Positions 17,472-27,219 are shown, counted from the first letter of the stretch. The stretch is 64,000 bases of DNA from Ideonella sp. A 288 (GCF_002198735.1 NZ_MWLO01000137.1:62001-126000); one strand, 5' to 3'. The notes: a model not told the origin generated them from the sequence alone. A program made the numbers and translations.

Positions 17472-18401
17472 ATGGCATTCTTTCTGGAAACCCTGATCGG
17501 CGGCCTGATGACGGGCATGCTGTACTCGCTGGTGGCGCTCGGCTTCGTGCTGATCTTCAAGGCCAGCGGCGTCTTCAACTTCGCCCAGGGCGCGATGGTG
17601 CTGTTCGCCGCGCTGGCGATGGCGCGCTTTTCTACCTGGATCCCGCAATGGACCGGCCTCACCGACAAGGTGCTGGTCAATGTGCTGGCCTTCGGCGCTG
17701 CCATGGTGGTGATGGTCATCGTGGCCTGGCTGATCGAACGCCTGGTGCTGGGCAAGCTGGTCAACCAGGAGGGCATCACCCTGCTGATGGCCACTCTCGG
17801 CATCACCTATTTCCTGGACGGCCTGGGCCAGACCATCTTCGGCAGCGACATCTACAAGATCGACGTCGGCCTGCCCAAGGATCCGGTCTTCCTGTTCGAA
17901 TCGATGTTCCCGGGTGGCGTGCTGGTCAACCAGGAAGACATGGCCGCCGCCGCCATCGCGGCGGCTCTGGTCGGCGCGCTGGCGGCGTTCTTCCAGTACA
18001 CCGCCACGGGCCGGGCGCTGCGCGCGGTGGCCGACGATCACCAGGCGGCGCAGTCCATCGGCATCCCGCTCAAGCGCATCTGGGTCATCGTGTGGTCGGT
18101 GGCCGGCTTTGCCGCGCTGGTGGCCGGTGTCATCTGGGGCAGCAAGCTGGGCGTTCAGTTCTCGTTGTCGCTGGTGGCGCTGAAGGCGCTGCCGGTGGTG
18201 ATCCTGGGCGGCCTCACCTCGGTGCCCGGCGCCATCATCGGCGGGCTGATCATCGGCGTCGGAGAAAAACTGTCCGAGGTGTTCATCGGCCCGATGGTGG
18301 GCGGCGGCATCGAGATCTGGTTTGCGTACGTGCTGGCTCTGTTGTTCCTCCTCGTCCGGCCGCAGGGGCTGTTCGGCGAGAAGATCATCGACCGCGTCTG
18401 A
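17472..18401 (+). CDS. LIV-type ABC transporter permease (LivH-like)
   Basis: This 309-residue inner-membrane protein has about eight hydrophobic segments. It shows the LivH signatures FNFAQGAMVLFAA near the N terminus and the EAA-like loop GRALRAVADDHQAAQSIGIPLKR around residues 178-200. With the LivM-like partner it forms the translocation channel. The GGGC ribosome-binding region lies 5 bases before the ATG. The exact substrate is unknown, but the linked CoA ligases suggest an organic acid rather than an amino acid. Confidence 0.95.
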   Translation: MAFFLETLIGGLMTGMLYSLVALGFVLIFKASGVFNFAQGAMVLFAALAMARFSTWIPQWTGLTDKVLVNVLAFGAAMVVMVIVAWLIERLVLGKLVNQEGITLLMATLGITYFLDGLGQTIFGSDIYKIDVGLPKDPVFLFESMFPGGVLVNQEDMAAAAIAAALVGALAAFFQYTATGRALRAVADDHQAAQSIGIPLKRIWVIVWSVAGFAALVAGVIWGSKLGVQFSLSLVALKALPVVILGGLTSVPGAIIGGLIIGVGEKLSEVFIGPMVGGGIEIWFAYVLALLFLLVRPQGLFGEKIIDRV

Positions 18402-18419
18402 GCCACAAGGAGAACAACA

Positions 18420-19484
18420 ATGCTCTACCGTGAGAACGGCCAGTTCAAGACCACCTACCGGGCCGACCAGCAGATCTTCCCGATCATCCAGGACAAGGTG
18501 GTGATCCTGGCGATCATCGCCTTCGCCGCCTTCGCAGTGCCGATGCTGGCGTCCGAGTACCTGTTCCGCGCCATCCTGATCCCCTTCCTGATCCTGTCGC
18601 TGGCCGCCATCGGGCTGAACATCCTGGTGGGCTACTGCGGCCAGATCTCGCTGGGCACCGGCGGCTTCATGGCGGTGGGCGCGTACATGGCCTACAACGC
18701 CTTCGTGCGCGTCGAAGGCATGCCCGTGATCGTGGCCATCCTGCTGGGCGGACTCAGCGCCACGGCGGTGGGCGTGCTGTTCGGCATTCCCAGCCTGCGC
18801 ATCAAGGGCCTGTACTTGGCAGTGGCCACGCTGGCGGCGCAGTTCTTCACCGACTGGGCCTTCCTGCGCATCAAGTGGTTCACCAACGATTCGTCGTCGG
18901 GGTCGGTCAGCGTGTCGGGCGTCAACGTGTTGGGCTGGAGCATCGAGACGCCGGCGCAGAAGTACCTGTTCTGCCTGGCCTTCGTCGTCGTCTTCGCGCT
19001 GCTGGCCAAGAACCTGGTGCGAGGCCACATCGGACGCGAGTGGATGGCCATCCGCGACATGGACGTGGCCGCCGCCGTCATCGGCATCCGCCCGGTCTAC
19101 GCCAAGCTCAGCGCCTTCGCCGTCAGTTCGTTCATCGTCGGCGTGGCCGGCGCGCTGTGGGGCTTCGTGCACCTGGGCTCGTGGGAGCCCGCGGCCTTCT
19201 CGGTCGACCGCTCCTTTCAGCTGCTGTTCATGGTGATCATCGGCGGCCTGGGCTCGATCATGGGCAGCTTCTTCGGCGCCGCTTTCATCGTGATCCTGCC
19301 GATCATCCTGGACAGCCTGCCCCAGCGCCTGGGCATCCCCATCGACACCGCCCTGGCCTCGCACCTGACCTTCATGATTTTCGGCGGCCTGATCGTGTTC
19401 TTCCTGATCGTCGAGCCGCATGGCATCGCGCGACTCTGGTCCACCGCCAAGGAAAAGCTGCGCTTGTGGCCCTTCCCGCACTGA
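18420..19484 (+). CDS. LIV-type ABC transporter permease (LivM-like)
   Basis: The 354-residue integral membrane protein has LivM features. It contains LNILVGYCGQISLGTGGFMAVGAYM in the first third, the coupling loop GREWMAIRDMDVAAAVIGIRPVYAK near residues 205-228, and a C-terminal glycine-rich membrane segment. It is preceded by AAGGAGAA at a normal distance. The order ATPase, LivH, LivM, binding protein, ATPase is typical for beta-proteobacterial LIV clusters tied to aromatic or fatty-acid use. Confidence 0.95.
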   Translation: MLYRENGQFKTTYRADQQIFPIIQDKVVILAIIAFAAFAVPMLASEYLFRAILIPFLILSLAAIGLNILVGYCGQISLGTGGFMAVGAYMAYNAFVRVEGMPVIVAILLGGLSATAVGVLFGIPSLRIKGLYLAVATLAAQFFTDWAFLRIKWFTNDSSSGSVSVSGVNVLGWSIETPAQKYLFCLAFVVVFALLAKNLVRGHIGREWMAIRDMDVAAAVIGIRPVYAKLSAFAVSSFIVGVAGALWGFVHLGSWEPAAFSVDRSFQLLFMVIIGGLGSIMGSFFGAAFIVILPIILDSLPQRLGIPIDTALASHLTFMIFGGLIVFFLIVEPHGIARLWSTAKEKLRLWPFPH

Positions 19485-19518
19485 ACCCCAGCGTCCCATC
19501 GAGTTCCAAGACCTGACT

Positions 19519-19558
19519 TCGCTCCGCCAGAGCGAGCCATTGAGGCACGGCAACGTGC
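19519..19558 (+). other. Two small hairpins in the gap before the substrate-binding protein gene
   Basis: TCGCTC-cgcca-GAGCGA (19519-19535) and GCACG-gcaa-CGTGC (19545-19558) are perfect stems in the 99-base gap before the binding-protein gene. Neither has a T-run. They may affect processing or stability of the mRNA so that the binding protein is made in excess. Confidence 0.35.
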
Positions 19559-19583
19559 ATTGCGTCCACCACCGGAGACAGAC

Positions 19584-20912
19584 ATGAAACTGAAATCCCT
19601 GGCCCTCACCGCTGCGCTCGTTGCCGCCGGCACCAGCGCCCTGTTCACCAGCCCCGCCTTCGCGCAGGCCAAGGAACAGTTCTTCCCGCTGCTGGTGTAC
19701 CGCACCGGCCCGTACGCGCCCAACGGCACGCCTTGGGCCAACGGCAAGCAGGACTACATCAAGATGATCAACGCCCGCGACGGCGGCGTGAACGGCGTGA
19801 AGATCGTCTATGAGGAGTGCGAGACCGGCTACGCCACCGACAAGGGCGTCGAGTGCTACGAGCGCCTGAAGGGCAAGGGTGCCACGGTGTTCGATCCGCA
19901 GGCCACCGGCATCACCTTCGCGCTGACCGACAAGGTGCCCAACGACAAGATCCCGCTGGTGACCATGGGCTACGGCCTGGCCGCCTCGCAGGACGGCGGC
20001 GTGTTCAAGTGGAACTTCCCGCTGATGGGCAGCTACTGGACGGCCGCCGACATCCTGATCCAGCACCTGGGCAAGCAGAACGGCGGCCTGGACAAGCTCA
20101 AGGGCAAGAAGATCGCGCTGGTCTACCACGACAGCCCGTTCGGCAAGGAACCCATCCCGCTGCTGCAGGAGCGCTCCAAGACACACGGCTTCGAGCTGCA
20201 GATGGTCCCGGTCACCGCGCCTGGCGTCGAGCAGAAGTCGGCCTGGCTGCAGGTGCGCCAGAGCCGCCCCGATTACGTGCTGCTGTGGGGCTGGGGCGTG
20301 ATGAACTCCACTGCGCTGAAGGAAGCGCAGGCCACCGGCTTCCCGCGCGACAAGATGTACGGCGTGTGGTGGTCGGGCGCCGAACCCGACGTGAAGGACG
20401 TGGGCGAGGGTGCCAAGGGCTACAACGCGCTGGCGCTGAACGGCTCGGGCACCGACTCCAAGGTCATCCAGGACATCCTGAAGCAGGTGCACGACAAGGG
20501 CCAGGGCACGGGCCCGAAGGACGAAGTGGGCTCGGTGCTCTACACCCGCGGCGTGGTGATGCAGGCCATGATGATCGAGGCCATGCGCCGCGCGCAGGAG
20601 CGCTTCGGCAAGGGCAAGGTCATCACCGGTGACCAGATGCGCTGGGGCCTGGAGAACCTGTCGCTCGACGCCAAGCAGTTGGACAAGCTGGGCCTCACCG
20701 GCCTGATCCGCCCGGTCAGCACCTCGTGCCAGGACCACATGGGCTCCACCTGGGCGCGTGTGCAGACCTGGGACGGCAAGAAGTGGGCTTTCAGCTCCGA
20801 CTGGTACCAGGCCGACGAGCAGATCATCCGCCCGATGGTCAAGGCCGCCGCCGACAAGTACGCCGGCGAGAAGAAGCTGACGCGCCGCACGCCGGCCGAC
20901 TGCCAGAGCTGA
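19584..20912 (+). CDS. LIV-type ABC transporter periplasmic substrate-binding protein
   Basis: The protein of 442 residues starts with a signal peptide (MKLKSLALTAALVAAGTSALFTSPAFAQA) and has the periplasmic binding fold type I of LivK-like proteins, with the early ligand-loop region GPYAPNGTPWANGKQDY. It is longer than classical LivK, as are homologues coupled to CoA ligases. The start at 19584 is preferred over an upstream ATG because the signal peptide begins there and GGAGAC precedes it. It captures the unknown substrate in the periplasm and hands it to the LivHM-like channel. Confidence 0.94.
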   Translation: MKLKSLALTAALVAAGTSALFTSPAFAQAKEQFFPLLVYRTGPYAPNGTPWANGKQDYIKMINARDGGVNGVKIVYEECETGYATDKGVECYERLKGKGATVFDPQATGITFALTDKVPNDKIPLVTMGYGLAASQDGGVFKWNFPLMGSYWTAADILIQHLGKQNGGLDKLKGKKIALVYHDSPFGKEPIPLLQERSKTHGFELQMVPVTAPGVEQKSAWLQVRQSRPDYVLLWGWGVMNSTALKEAQATGFPRDKMYGVWWSGAEPDVKDVGEGAKGYNALALNGSGTDSKVIQDILKQVHDKGQGTGPKDEVGSVLYTRGVVMQAMMIEAMRRAQERFGKGKVITGDQMRWGLENLSLDAKQLDKLGLTGLIRPVSTSCQDHMGSTWARVQTWDGKKWAFSSDWYQADEQIIRPMVKAAADKYAGEKKLTRRTPADCQS

Positions 20913-20928
20913 TCTCGCACTGATCGCC

Positions 20929-20980
20929 GAGGGCCCCTCGCGGGCCCTCTTCGAAGCACCGCGTGCGGCGCTTCGAAGAG
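20929..20980 (+). promoter_or_regulatory. Two overlapping stable hairpins between the binding-protein and LivF-like genes
   Basis: The first stem pairs GAGGGCCC (20929-20936) with GGGCCCTC (20942-20949). The second pairs the 11-base CTCTTCGAAGC (20947-20957) with GCTTCGAAGAG (20970-20980). They share three bases, so full formation of one disturbs the other. No T-run follows either. The position fits mRNA stabilisation or partial attenuation between a highly expressed binding protein and its ATPase. Confidence 0.65.
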
Positions 20981-20994
20981 ACAAAGGGCACCCG

Positions 20995-21807
20995 ATGAGC
21001 ACACCGAACATCCTCCTCAACGTCAATGGCATCGAGGTCATCTACAACCATGTGATCCTGGTGCTCAAGGGCGTGTCGCTGCAGGTGCCCGAGGGCAAGG
21101 TCGTGGCGCTGCTCGGCGGCAACGGTGCCGGCAAGACGACCACGCTGCGGGCGGTGAGCAACCTGCTCGCCGGCGAGCGAGGCGATGTCACCAAGGGGTC
21201 GATCGACCTGCGCGGCGAGCGCATCCAGGGGCTGTCGCCGGCCCAGATGGTCGACCGCGGCGTGATCCAGGTGATGGAGGGCCGGCACTGCTTCGCCCAC
21301 CTCACGATCGAGGAGAACCTGCTCACCGGCGCCTACACGCGCAAGGACGGCAAGGGCGCCGTGGCGGCGACGCTGGAGAAGGTCTACAACTACTTTCCGC
21401 GGCTGAAGACGCGGCGCAGCTCGCAGGCCGCCTACACCTCGGGCGGCGAGCAGCAGATGTGCGCCATCGGCCGCGCGCTGATGGCCAACCCGAAGATGGT
21501 GCTGCTCGACGAGCCCTCGATGGGCCTGGCACCGCAGATCGTCGAGGAGGTGTTCGAGATCGTGAAGGACCTGAACACCAAGGAGCGCGTCACCTTCCTG
21601 CTGGCCGAGCAGAACACGAACATCGCGCTGCGCTATTCCGACTACGGCTACATCCTCGAGAACGGCCGCATCGTGATGGACGGCGAGGCCCATGCGCTGC
21701 GCGAGAACGAGGACGTGAAGGAGTTCTACCTCGGCATGGGGGGCGGTGACCGCAAGAGCTTCCGTGACGTCAAGAGCTACAAGCGCCGCAAGCGCTGGCT
21801 GGCTTGA
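20995..21807 (+). CDS. LIV-type ABC transporter ATP-binding protein (LivF-like)
   Basis: The 270-residue ATPase has Walker A GGNGAGKTT, the signature SGGEQQM and Walker B MVLLDEPSMGLAP. It resembles LivF but carries a C-terminal extension of about 30 residues with a basic tail (KSYKRRKRWLA). It completes the LIV-type transporter begun by the LivG-like gene. A pair of hairpins separates it from the binding-protein gene. Confidence 0.95.
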   Translation: MSTPNILLNVNGIEVIYNHVILVLKGVSLQVPEGKVVALLGGNGAGKTTTLRAVSNLLAGERGDVTKGSIDLRGERIQGLSPAQMVDRGVIQVMEGRHCFAHLTIEENLLTGAYTRKDGKGAVAATLEKVYNYFPRLKTRRSSQAAYTSGGEQQMCAIGRALMANPKMVLLDEPSMGLAPQIVEEVFEIVKDLNTKERVTFLLAEQNTNIALRYSDYGYILENGRIVMDGEAHALRENEDVKEFYLGMGGGDRKSFRDVKSYKRRKRWLA

Positions 21808-21820
21808 GGCCGGGCAGGCG

Positions 21821-22120
21821 ATGAGTGACGACTTCGCCTTTGCCGCGCCGCCGTTCGACCCCGGCGAGGCCCTGCAACGACTGAAGCGCGAGTTGCGCGA
21901 CCTCGGCCTGGCCGAGCGCGATGGCCGCTTCGAGCGGCGCGGTGTCGCGATGGCGCGCGCCTCGGTCGACGACGGCGCCTTGCTCGCGGCGCGCGTGCGC
22001 AAGCCTTCGCGAAACAGCCCCGAATGGCAGGCACGAACCCTGCGAAGCAGCGCCGATGTGCGCGACTTCGTGGCCGACCTGAAGAAACAACTGGCGCTCT
22101 GGAGCGACCGCGATGACTGA
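21821..22120 (+). CDS. Small hypothetical protein of the LIV/CoA-ligase operon
   Basis: This 99-residue protein is not recognised. It is predicted soluble and mostly helical, with no signal peptide or cysteines, rich in Arg and Asp, with PFDPGEALQRLKRELRDLGLAERDG near the start. It begins 13 bases after the LivF-like stop, and its end overlaps the next gene by 8 bases, so it is co-translated with the transporter and the second CoA ligase. The start ATG at 21821 follows GGGCAGGCG. A role with the ligase is only inferred from coupling. Confidence 0.75.
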   Translation: MSDDFAFAAPPFDPGEALQRLKRELRDLGLAERDGRFERRGVAMARASVDDGALLAARVRKPSRNSPEWQARTLRSSADVRDFVADLKKQLALWSDRDD

Positions 22121-23375
22121 CTTCTTCGATGCGCTGGAAACACGCACCCCCACCGCCCGCGAGGCTGCGCTGATGGCGGCGCTGCCGGGCCACGTGGCCC
22201 GCGCCCAGCAGGCGACGAGTGCGTTCGCCGAATCGCTGGCCGGCGTGGACGCCGCCACCATCACCAGCCGCGCCGCGCTGGCCCGGCTGCCCGTGCTGCG
22301 CAAGCACGAGCTGCTCGAACGGCAGAAGGCGTTGCGCGCACGGGATCCCTTCGGCGGCTATTCGGCCATCGGCTGGCGCGGGCTGCGCGCCGGCCAGGGC
22401 GCCCGGCGCGTGTTCCAGTCCCCGGGCCCGATCTACGAGCCCGAGGGCGACGGCCCCGACTACTGGCGCATGGCCCGCGCCATCTACGCCGCGGGCTTCC
22501 GCGAGGGCGACCTCGCCCACTGCAGCTTCAGCTACCACCTGACACCGGCCGGCGCCATGATGGAAGGCGGCGCGCATGCCGTTGGCTGCACCACCTTTGC
22601 CGGCGGCATCGGCAACACCGAACTGCAGTTGCAGGCGGTGTCCGAACTGCGCCCGCACGGCTACATCGGCACGCCCAGCTTCCTGAAGATCCTGGTCGAG
22701 AAGGCCACCGAAACAGGAACCTCGATCGCGTCGATCACCAAGGGCATGGTCGGCGGCGAGGCCTTTCCGCCCTCCCTGCGCGACTGGTTGCGAGAGCGCG
22801 GCATCGAGGTCTACCAGAGCTATGCCACCGCCGACGCCGGCCTGATCGCCTACGAGACGCCCGCCCGCGAAGGTCTGGTGCTGGACGAGTCCATCGTCCT
22901 CGAGATCGTGCGGCCCGGCACCGGCGACCCGGTGCCCGACGGCGAGGTCGGCGAGGTGGTGGTCACCGTGCTCAACCCGTCCTACCCGCTGGTGCGTTTC
23001 GGCACCGGCGACCTGTCGGCCGTGCTGGCGGGGCCCTGCCCCACCGGCCGCACCAACACCCGCATCAAGGGTTGGCTCGGCCGCGCCGACCAGACGACCA
23101 AGGTGCGTGGCATGTTCGTGCACCCCAGCCAGGTGGCCGAGGTGGTGCGCCGTCACCCCGAGATCGGCCGCGCCCGGCTGGTGATCGAAGGCGAGATGGC
23201 CAACGACCGCATGACGCTGCGGGCCGAGGTGGCCTCGACGCCAACCGGACTGCAGGACGCCATCGCCGGCAGCATCCGCGACGTGACCAAGCTGCGCGGC
23301 GACGTTCAACTGGTGCCGCCAGGCAGCCTGCCCAATGACGGCAAGGTCATCGAAGACGCGCGAAGCTACGCTTGA
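22113..23375 (+). CDS. Phenylacetate-CoA ligase-like AMP-forming enzyme
   Basis: The 420-residue protein resembles PaaK-type ligases. It has an N-terminal helical part, a central region with YGTPSFLKIL-like and GGEAFPPSLRDWL motifs, the YQSYATADAG segment in place of the usual acyl-ligase motif, and a C-terminal domain (TTKVRGMFVHPSQV) that ends in a lysine-bearing strand. It probably forms a CoA thioester of an aromatic or other carboxylate brought in by the transporter. The start overlaps the previous gene by 8 bases. The acid substrate is unknown. A rather degenerate P-loop region suggests checking for activity. Confidence 0.88.
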   Translation: MTDFFDALETRTPTAREAALMAALPGHVARAQQATSAFAESLAGVDAATITSRAALARLPVLRKHELLERQKALRARDPFGGYSAIGWRGLRAGQGARRVFQSPGPIYEPEGDGPDYWRMARAIYAAGFREGDLAHCSFSYHLTPAGAMMEGGAHAVGCTTFAGGIGNTELQLQAVSELRPHGYIGTPSFLKILVEKATETGTSIASITKGMVGGEAFPPSLRDWLRERGIEVYQSYATADAGLIAYETPAREGLVLDESIVLEIVRPGTGDPVPDGEVGEVVVTVLNPSYPLVRFGTGDLSAVLAGPCPTGRTNTRIKGWLGRADQTTKVRGMFVHPSQVAEVVRRHPEIGRARLVIEGEMANDRMTLRAEVASTPTGLQDAIAGSIRDVTKLRGDVQLVPPGSLPNDGKVIEDARSYA

Positions 23376-23549
23376 GCCGGCGCGCCACCGGGCCTGTCCA
23401 CCACCTGATGAGGTCCGGCGTTGTGCGGTCGCGGCGGCGTGATCTCGGTCATGCAGAGGGCGGATCCTAAGTAGTTCCCCCGTCGCACGCCGATCCCGCC
23501 TGACTAGCATGGCGGCCTTCACACCCACACAGTTGCCGGAGACACGTCC

Positions 23550-24518
23550 ATGAAGAAGCTGCTCACTGCCATCGCCATCGCCGCCATCGCAGGCACCGCA
23601 TCGGCCTATCCCGACAAGCCGGTCACCATCGTCGTGCCCTTCGCCGCCGGCGGACCGACGGACAAGGTGGCACGTGACCTCGCAGAGGTGCTGCGCAAGG
23701 GCCTGAACAACCAGACCGTGATCATCGAGAACGTCGGCGGCGCCGGTGGCACGCTGGGCGCCGCCAAGGTGGCCAAGGCCTCGCCGGATGGTCACACGCT
23801 GCTGCTGCACCACATCGGCATGGCCACTTCGCCGGCGCTGTACCGCAAGCTGCCCTACGACACAGCCAACGACTTCGAGTACCTGGGCATGGTCAACGAG
23901 GTGCCGATGACCCTGGTCGGCCGCTCCACGCTGCCGGCTGCCAACTTCGCCGAACTGCGCAAGTGGATCGACGCCAACAAGGGCAAGATCAACCTGGCCA
24001 ATGCTGGCCTGGGCGCCGCCTCGCACCTCTGCGGCCTGCTGTTCCAGCAAAGCATGGGCGTCGACATGACCACGGTGCCGTACAAGGGCACGGCGCCGGC
24101 GATGACCGACCTGCTCGGCGGCCAGGTCGACCTGATGTGCGACCAGACCACCAACACCACCGGACAGATCGAAAGCGGCAAGATCAAGGCGTTCGCGGTC
24201 ACCAGCACCAAGCGCCTGTCCACGCCCGTGCTGGCCAAGTTGCCGACGCTGGACGAGTCGGGCCTGAAGGGCTTCAACGTCAGCATCTGGCACGGCCTGT
24301 ACGCCCCGAAGGGCACGCCGAAGGCCGTGGTCGATCAGGTCAATGCCGCCTTGCGCAATGCACTGAAGGATCCGGAGTTCATCAAGCGCCAGGAAGCCCT
24401 GGGGGCCGTGATCGTCACCGACGGCCGCCTGGCCGGCGCCGAGCACAAGAAGTTCGTCGAATCCGAGATCGCCAAGTGGGGCCCGGCCATCAAGGCGGCC
24501 GGCCAGTACGCCGACTGA
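23550..24518 (+). CDS. Bug/TctC-type periplasmic solute-binding protein
   Basis: The 322-residue protein starts with a signal peptide (MKKLLTAIAIAAIAGTASA) and then YPDKPVTIVVPFAAGGPTD, the hallmark of the Bug/TctC family. These proteins bind carboxylates and often work with TctAB permeases, but no permease gene is nearby, which is common for Bug proteins. It is transcribed alone, with a 174-base upstream gap holding its promoter. The start follows GGAGACACGTCC. Confidence 0.93.
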   Translation: MKKLLTAIAIAAIAGTASAYPDKPVTIVVPFAAGGPTDKVARDLAEVLRKGLNNQTVIIENVGGAGGTLGAAKVAKASPDGHTLLLHHIGMATSPALYRKLPYDTANDFEYLGMVNEVPMTLVGRSTLPAANFAELRKWIDANKGKINLANAGLGAASHLCGLLFQQSMGVDMTTVPYKGTAPAMTDLLGGQVDLMCDQTTNTTGQIESGKIKAFAVTSTKRLSTPVLAKLPTLDESGLKGFNVSIWHGLYAPKGTPKAVVDQVNAALRNALKDPEFIKRQEALGAVIVTDGRLAGAEHKKFVESEIAKWGPAIKAAGQYAD

Positions 24519-24575
24519 GTCTCGCGGCAACGCATGTCACCATGCGGCGCGGCCCTGGGTCGCGCCGTCGGTCAC

Positions 24576-24599
24576 GGGGCCCTCGCGGGCCCCTTCTTC
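24576..24599. terminator. Strong hairpin between the TctC-like gene and dtd
   Basis: GGGGCCC-tcgc-GGGCCCC (24576-24593) followed by TTCTTC lies between two convergent genes. It is a good candidate terminator for the plus-strand gene and may also slow transcription from the other side. Confidence 0.7.
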
Positions 24600-24609
24600 A
24601 TGGCCGCGC

Positions 24610-25050
24610 TCAGGTGATGCGCAAGGGAATCGTCACCGGCCCGTCGTTGACCAGCGCGACCCGCATGTCGGCGCCGAACACGCCGCAGGCCACCACGGGA
24701 TGCCGCTCGCGGGCCAGCGCGAGCACACGCTCATAGAGCTGGCGCCCCAGGTCCGGTCCGGCGGCCGCCGTGAAGCTCGGCCGGTTGCCGCCGCTCACAT
24801 CGGCCGCCAGGGTGAACTGGCTGACGATGAGCAGGCCGCCCGCCACGTCGACCACGCTGCGGTTCATCTTGCCGGCGTCGTCTGAAAAGATGCGCAGCTT
24901 GAGCAGCTTGTCCACCATCCTGGCCGCGTGCGCGGGCGTGTCCGCCGGCTCGGCACACACCAGCACCAGCAGGCCATGGCCGATCTCGCCGAGCACAGCT
25001 CCGTCCACGGTGACCCTGGCTTCCGACACGCGCTGAACCAGCCCGATCAC
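24610..25050 (-). CDS. dtd: D-aminoacyl-tRNA deacylase
   Basis: The 146-residue protein carries the two family motifs: SQFTL in the centre and NDGPVTIPL near the end. It cleaves D-amino acids (and glycine) from wrongly charged tRNAs in the cytoplasm, using tRNA-based catalysis. A GTG start at 25050 is chosen because the protein then begins [12 protein letters not shown], as in the family, and it overlaps the CDF gene stop by 4 bases (GTGA). This coupling to a metal transporter is positional only. Confidence 0.94.
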   Translation of the reverse strand: MIGLVQRVSEARVTVDGAVLGEIGHGLLVLVCAEPADTPAHAARMVDKLLKLRIFSDDAGKMNRSVVDVAGGLLIVSQFTLAADVSGGNRPSFTAAAGPDLGRQLYERVLALARERHPVVACGVFGADMRVALVNDGPVTIPLRIT

Positions 25051-25937
25051 AGGGGATCCTTCGGGTCGTCGAAGTGCGCCTCCATGTCCATCGGCAGCAA
25101 CTGGATCGTCGCGCGCAGTCCAGGCACCGCACTCATCAGGGCTTGTTCCACCGACACCCGCAAAGCCGCCGAGCGACCCAATGACCAGGCCGCCGGCATG
25201 TGCATGTGCAGGTCGACATAGCGGCGCTGTCCCGCCCGGCGCGTGGTGACATGGTCGAAGCGGATCGTGGCATGGTCGAAACTCGCGAGGACCCGGTCGA
25301 TCTCGGCCCGGGTCTCGGGTTCGACGGCCTGGTCCATCAGGCCATCGGCAGAGCGCCACACCAGGTGGACGCCTTCGCGCGCGATGTTCAGGCCGAGCAG
25401 GATGGCGATCACCGGATCCAGCCACAGCCAGCCGGTCCAGTGCACCGCCCCCAGCCCGACCACGACACCGGCCGAGGTCCACACATCGGTGAACAGGTGG
25501 CGGGCATCGGCCTCCAGTGCCATCGAGCGGTGCTCGCGCGCCTTGCGCAGCATGGCCCAGGCCAGGGCACCGTTGAGCACGGAGCTGATCACCGACAGCA
25601 GCAGGCCCAGTCCCAGCGATTCGAGCGGTTGCGGCGCTGCCAGACGGCTGGCGGCCGCCCACATGATGGCGATGGCGGCCACGAGGATGAGCACACCCTC
25701 GAAGCCGCTCGAGAAGTACTCGGCCTTGTGGTGCCCGTAGGGGTGGTCGTCGTCGGGTGGCTGGGCGGCCACCGTGACCATCGCCAGGGCGAACGTGGCG
25801 CCGGCCAAGTTGACCAGCGACTCCAGCGCGTCCGACAACAGCCCGACCGAGCCCGTCAGCCACCAGGCCCCGGTTTTCAGCGCAATGGTGGCCACGGCCA
25901 CCGCGATCGACAGCTTGAGGTAGGAGCTGACCTGCAT
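25047..25937 (-). CDS. Cation diffusion facilitator (CDF) metal transporter
   Basis: The 296-residue protein has a six-helix membrane region and a C-terminal cytoplasmic domain from about residue 205. The metal-site residues lie in [11 protein letters not shown] (helix 2) and [12 protein letters not shown] (helix 5, HxxxD). The family exports Zn, Fe, Mn or similar divalent metals in exchange for protons; which metal is moved cannot be read from the sequence. The gene overlaps dtd by 4 bases and follows tyrS on the same strand. Confidence 0.93.
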   Translation of the reverse strand: MQVSSYLKLSIAVAVATIALKTGAWWLTGSVGLLSDALESLVNLAGATFALAMVTVAAQPPDDDHPYGHHKAEYFSSGFEGVLILVAAIAIMWAAASRLAAPQPLESLGLGLLLSVISSVLNGALAWAMLRKAREHRSMALEADARHLFTDVWTSAGVVVGLGAVHWTGWLWLDPVIAILLGLNIAREGVHLVWRSADGLMDQAVEPETRAEIDRVLASFDHATIRFDHVTTRRAGQRRYVDLHMHMPAAWSLGRSAALRVSVEQALMSAVPGLRATIQLLPMDMEAHFDDPKDPL

Positions 25938-25971
25938 CGGGAGGAGAGAAGGCAGTGGCCGGCCGGGAGTC

Positions 25972-27219
25972 TCAGACGTCGATCGTCACGCGCGCGAACT
26001 TGCGCTTGCCCACCTGCACCACCACCGTGCCGGCCGGCACCTTCAGCGCCTTGTCGCTGACCACCGCACCATCCAGGCGCACGCCGCCCTGTTCGATCAT
26101 GCGCAGGGCCTCGCTGGTCGAGGGCACCAGCCCCGCTTGCTTGAGCAGGGCGCCGATCGCCAGCGGTGCACCGCCGAGCCGCACCTCGTCGATCTGGTCG
26201 GGCACCCCGCCACGGGCTCGGTTGGCGAAGTCCTGCTCGGCCGCATCGGCGGCCGCGACACTGTGGAATCGCGTGACCAACTCGCGCGCCAGCATCACCT
26301 TGGCCTCCTTCGGGTTGCGCCCGCCGGACACCTCGGTGCGCAAGGCCTCGATCTCGGCCAGCGGCCGGAAGCTCAGCAGCGTGAACCAGCGCCACATCAG
26401 GTCGTCGCTGACGGACAGCGTCTTGGCGAACATCAGGTTGGCCGACTCGGTGAGGCCGATGTAGTTGTTCTTGCTCTTGGACATCTTGTCCACGCCGTCC
26501 AGCCCTTCGAGCAGGGGCATGGTCAGGATGCACTGTGGTTCCTGACCGTACTCCTGTTGCAGCGCACGGCCGACCAGCAGGTTGAACTTCTGGTCGGTGC
26601 CGCCGAGTTCAAGATCGCTCTTGAGCGCCACCGAGTCGTAGCCTTGCATCAACGGATAGAGGAACTCGTGAACGCTGATCGGCGTGTTCGATTCGAATCG
26701 CTTCTTGAAATCGTCGCGCTCCATCATGCGCGCCACCGTGTAGCGGGCGGCCAGTTGGATCATGCCGCGGGCGCCGAGCGGGTCGCTCCACTCGCTGTTG
26801 TAGCGGATCTCGGTCTTGTCGGGGTCGAGCACCAGGCTGGCCTGCGCGTAGTAGGTCTGGGCATTCGCCTCGATCTGCTCGCGCGTCAACGGCGGACGGG
26901 TGGTGTTGCGCCCCGACGGGTCACCGATCATCGAGGTGAAATCCCCCACCAGGAAGATCACCTGGTGCCCCAGGTCCTGCAACTGCCGCATCTTGTTCAA
27001 CACCACCGTGTGGCCCAGGTGCAGATCGGGGGCTGTCGGATCGAGCCCGAGCTTGATTCGCAGGGGCGTGCCGGTCGCCTCGGCGCGGGCCAGCTTGCGC
27101 ACCCAGTCGCCCTGAGGCAGCAGTTCGTCACAGCCGCGCAGCGAAATCTCCAGCGCCTCCTGGACGCGTTCGGTGACCGGATGTGTGCCGTCGGGGGCGG
27201 CGTTCGGAGGGGTCGACAT
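25972..27219 (-). CDS. tyrS: Tyrosyl-tRNA synthetase
   Basis: The 415-residue class I synthetase has the HIGH-type motif as LHLGHTVV near residue 62 and the KMSKS motif intact (KMSKSKNN) in the C-terminal half of the Rossmann domain. It ends with an S4-like RNA-binding domain ([18 protein letters not shown]). It charges tRNA-Tyr with tyrosine. It is divergent from the M23 peptidase gene. The start is the first in-frame ATG ([11 protein letters not shown]). Confidence 0.97.
   Translation of the reverse strand: MSTPPNAAPDGTHPVTERVQEALEISLRGCDELLPQGDWVRKLARAEATGTPLRIKLGLDPTAPDLHLGHTVVLNKMRQLQDLGHQVIFLVGDFTSMIGDPSGRNTTRPPLTREQIEANAQTYYAQASLVLDPDKTEIRYNSEWSDPLGARGMIQLAARYTVARMMERDDFKKRFESNTPISVHEFLYPLMQGYDSVALKSDLELGGTDQKFNLLVGRALQQEYGQEPQCILTMPLLEGLDGVDKMSKSKNNYIGLTESANLMFAKTLSVSDDLMWRWFTLLSFRPLAEIEALRTEVSGGRNPKEAKVMLARELVTRFHSVAAADAAEQDFANRARGGVPDQIDEVRLGGAPLAIGALLKQAGLVPSTSEALRMIEQGGVRLDGAVVSDKALKVPAGTVVVQVGKRKFARVTIDV

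Noticed and set aside
17430-21041. A 1203-codon minus-strand frame opposite the LIV transporter genes
   Set aside because: It mirrors four well-supported transporter genes and has no motif of its own. It is a shadow of their codon pattern.
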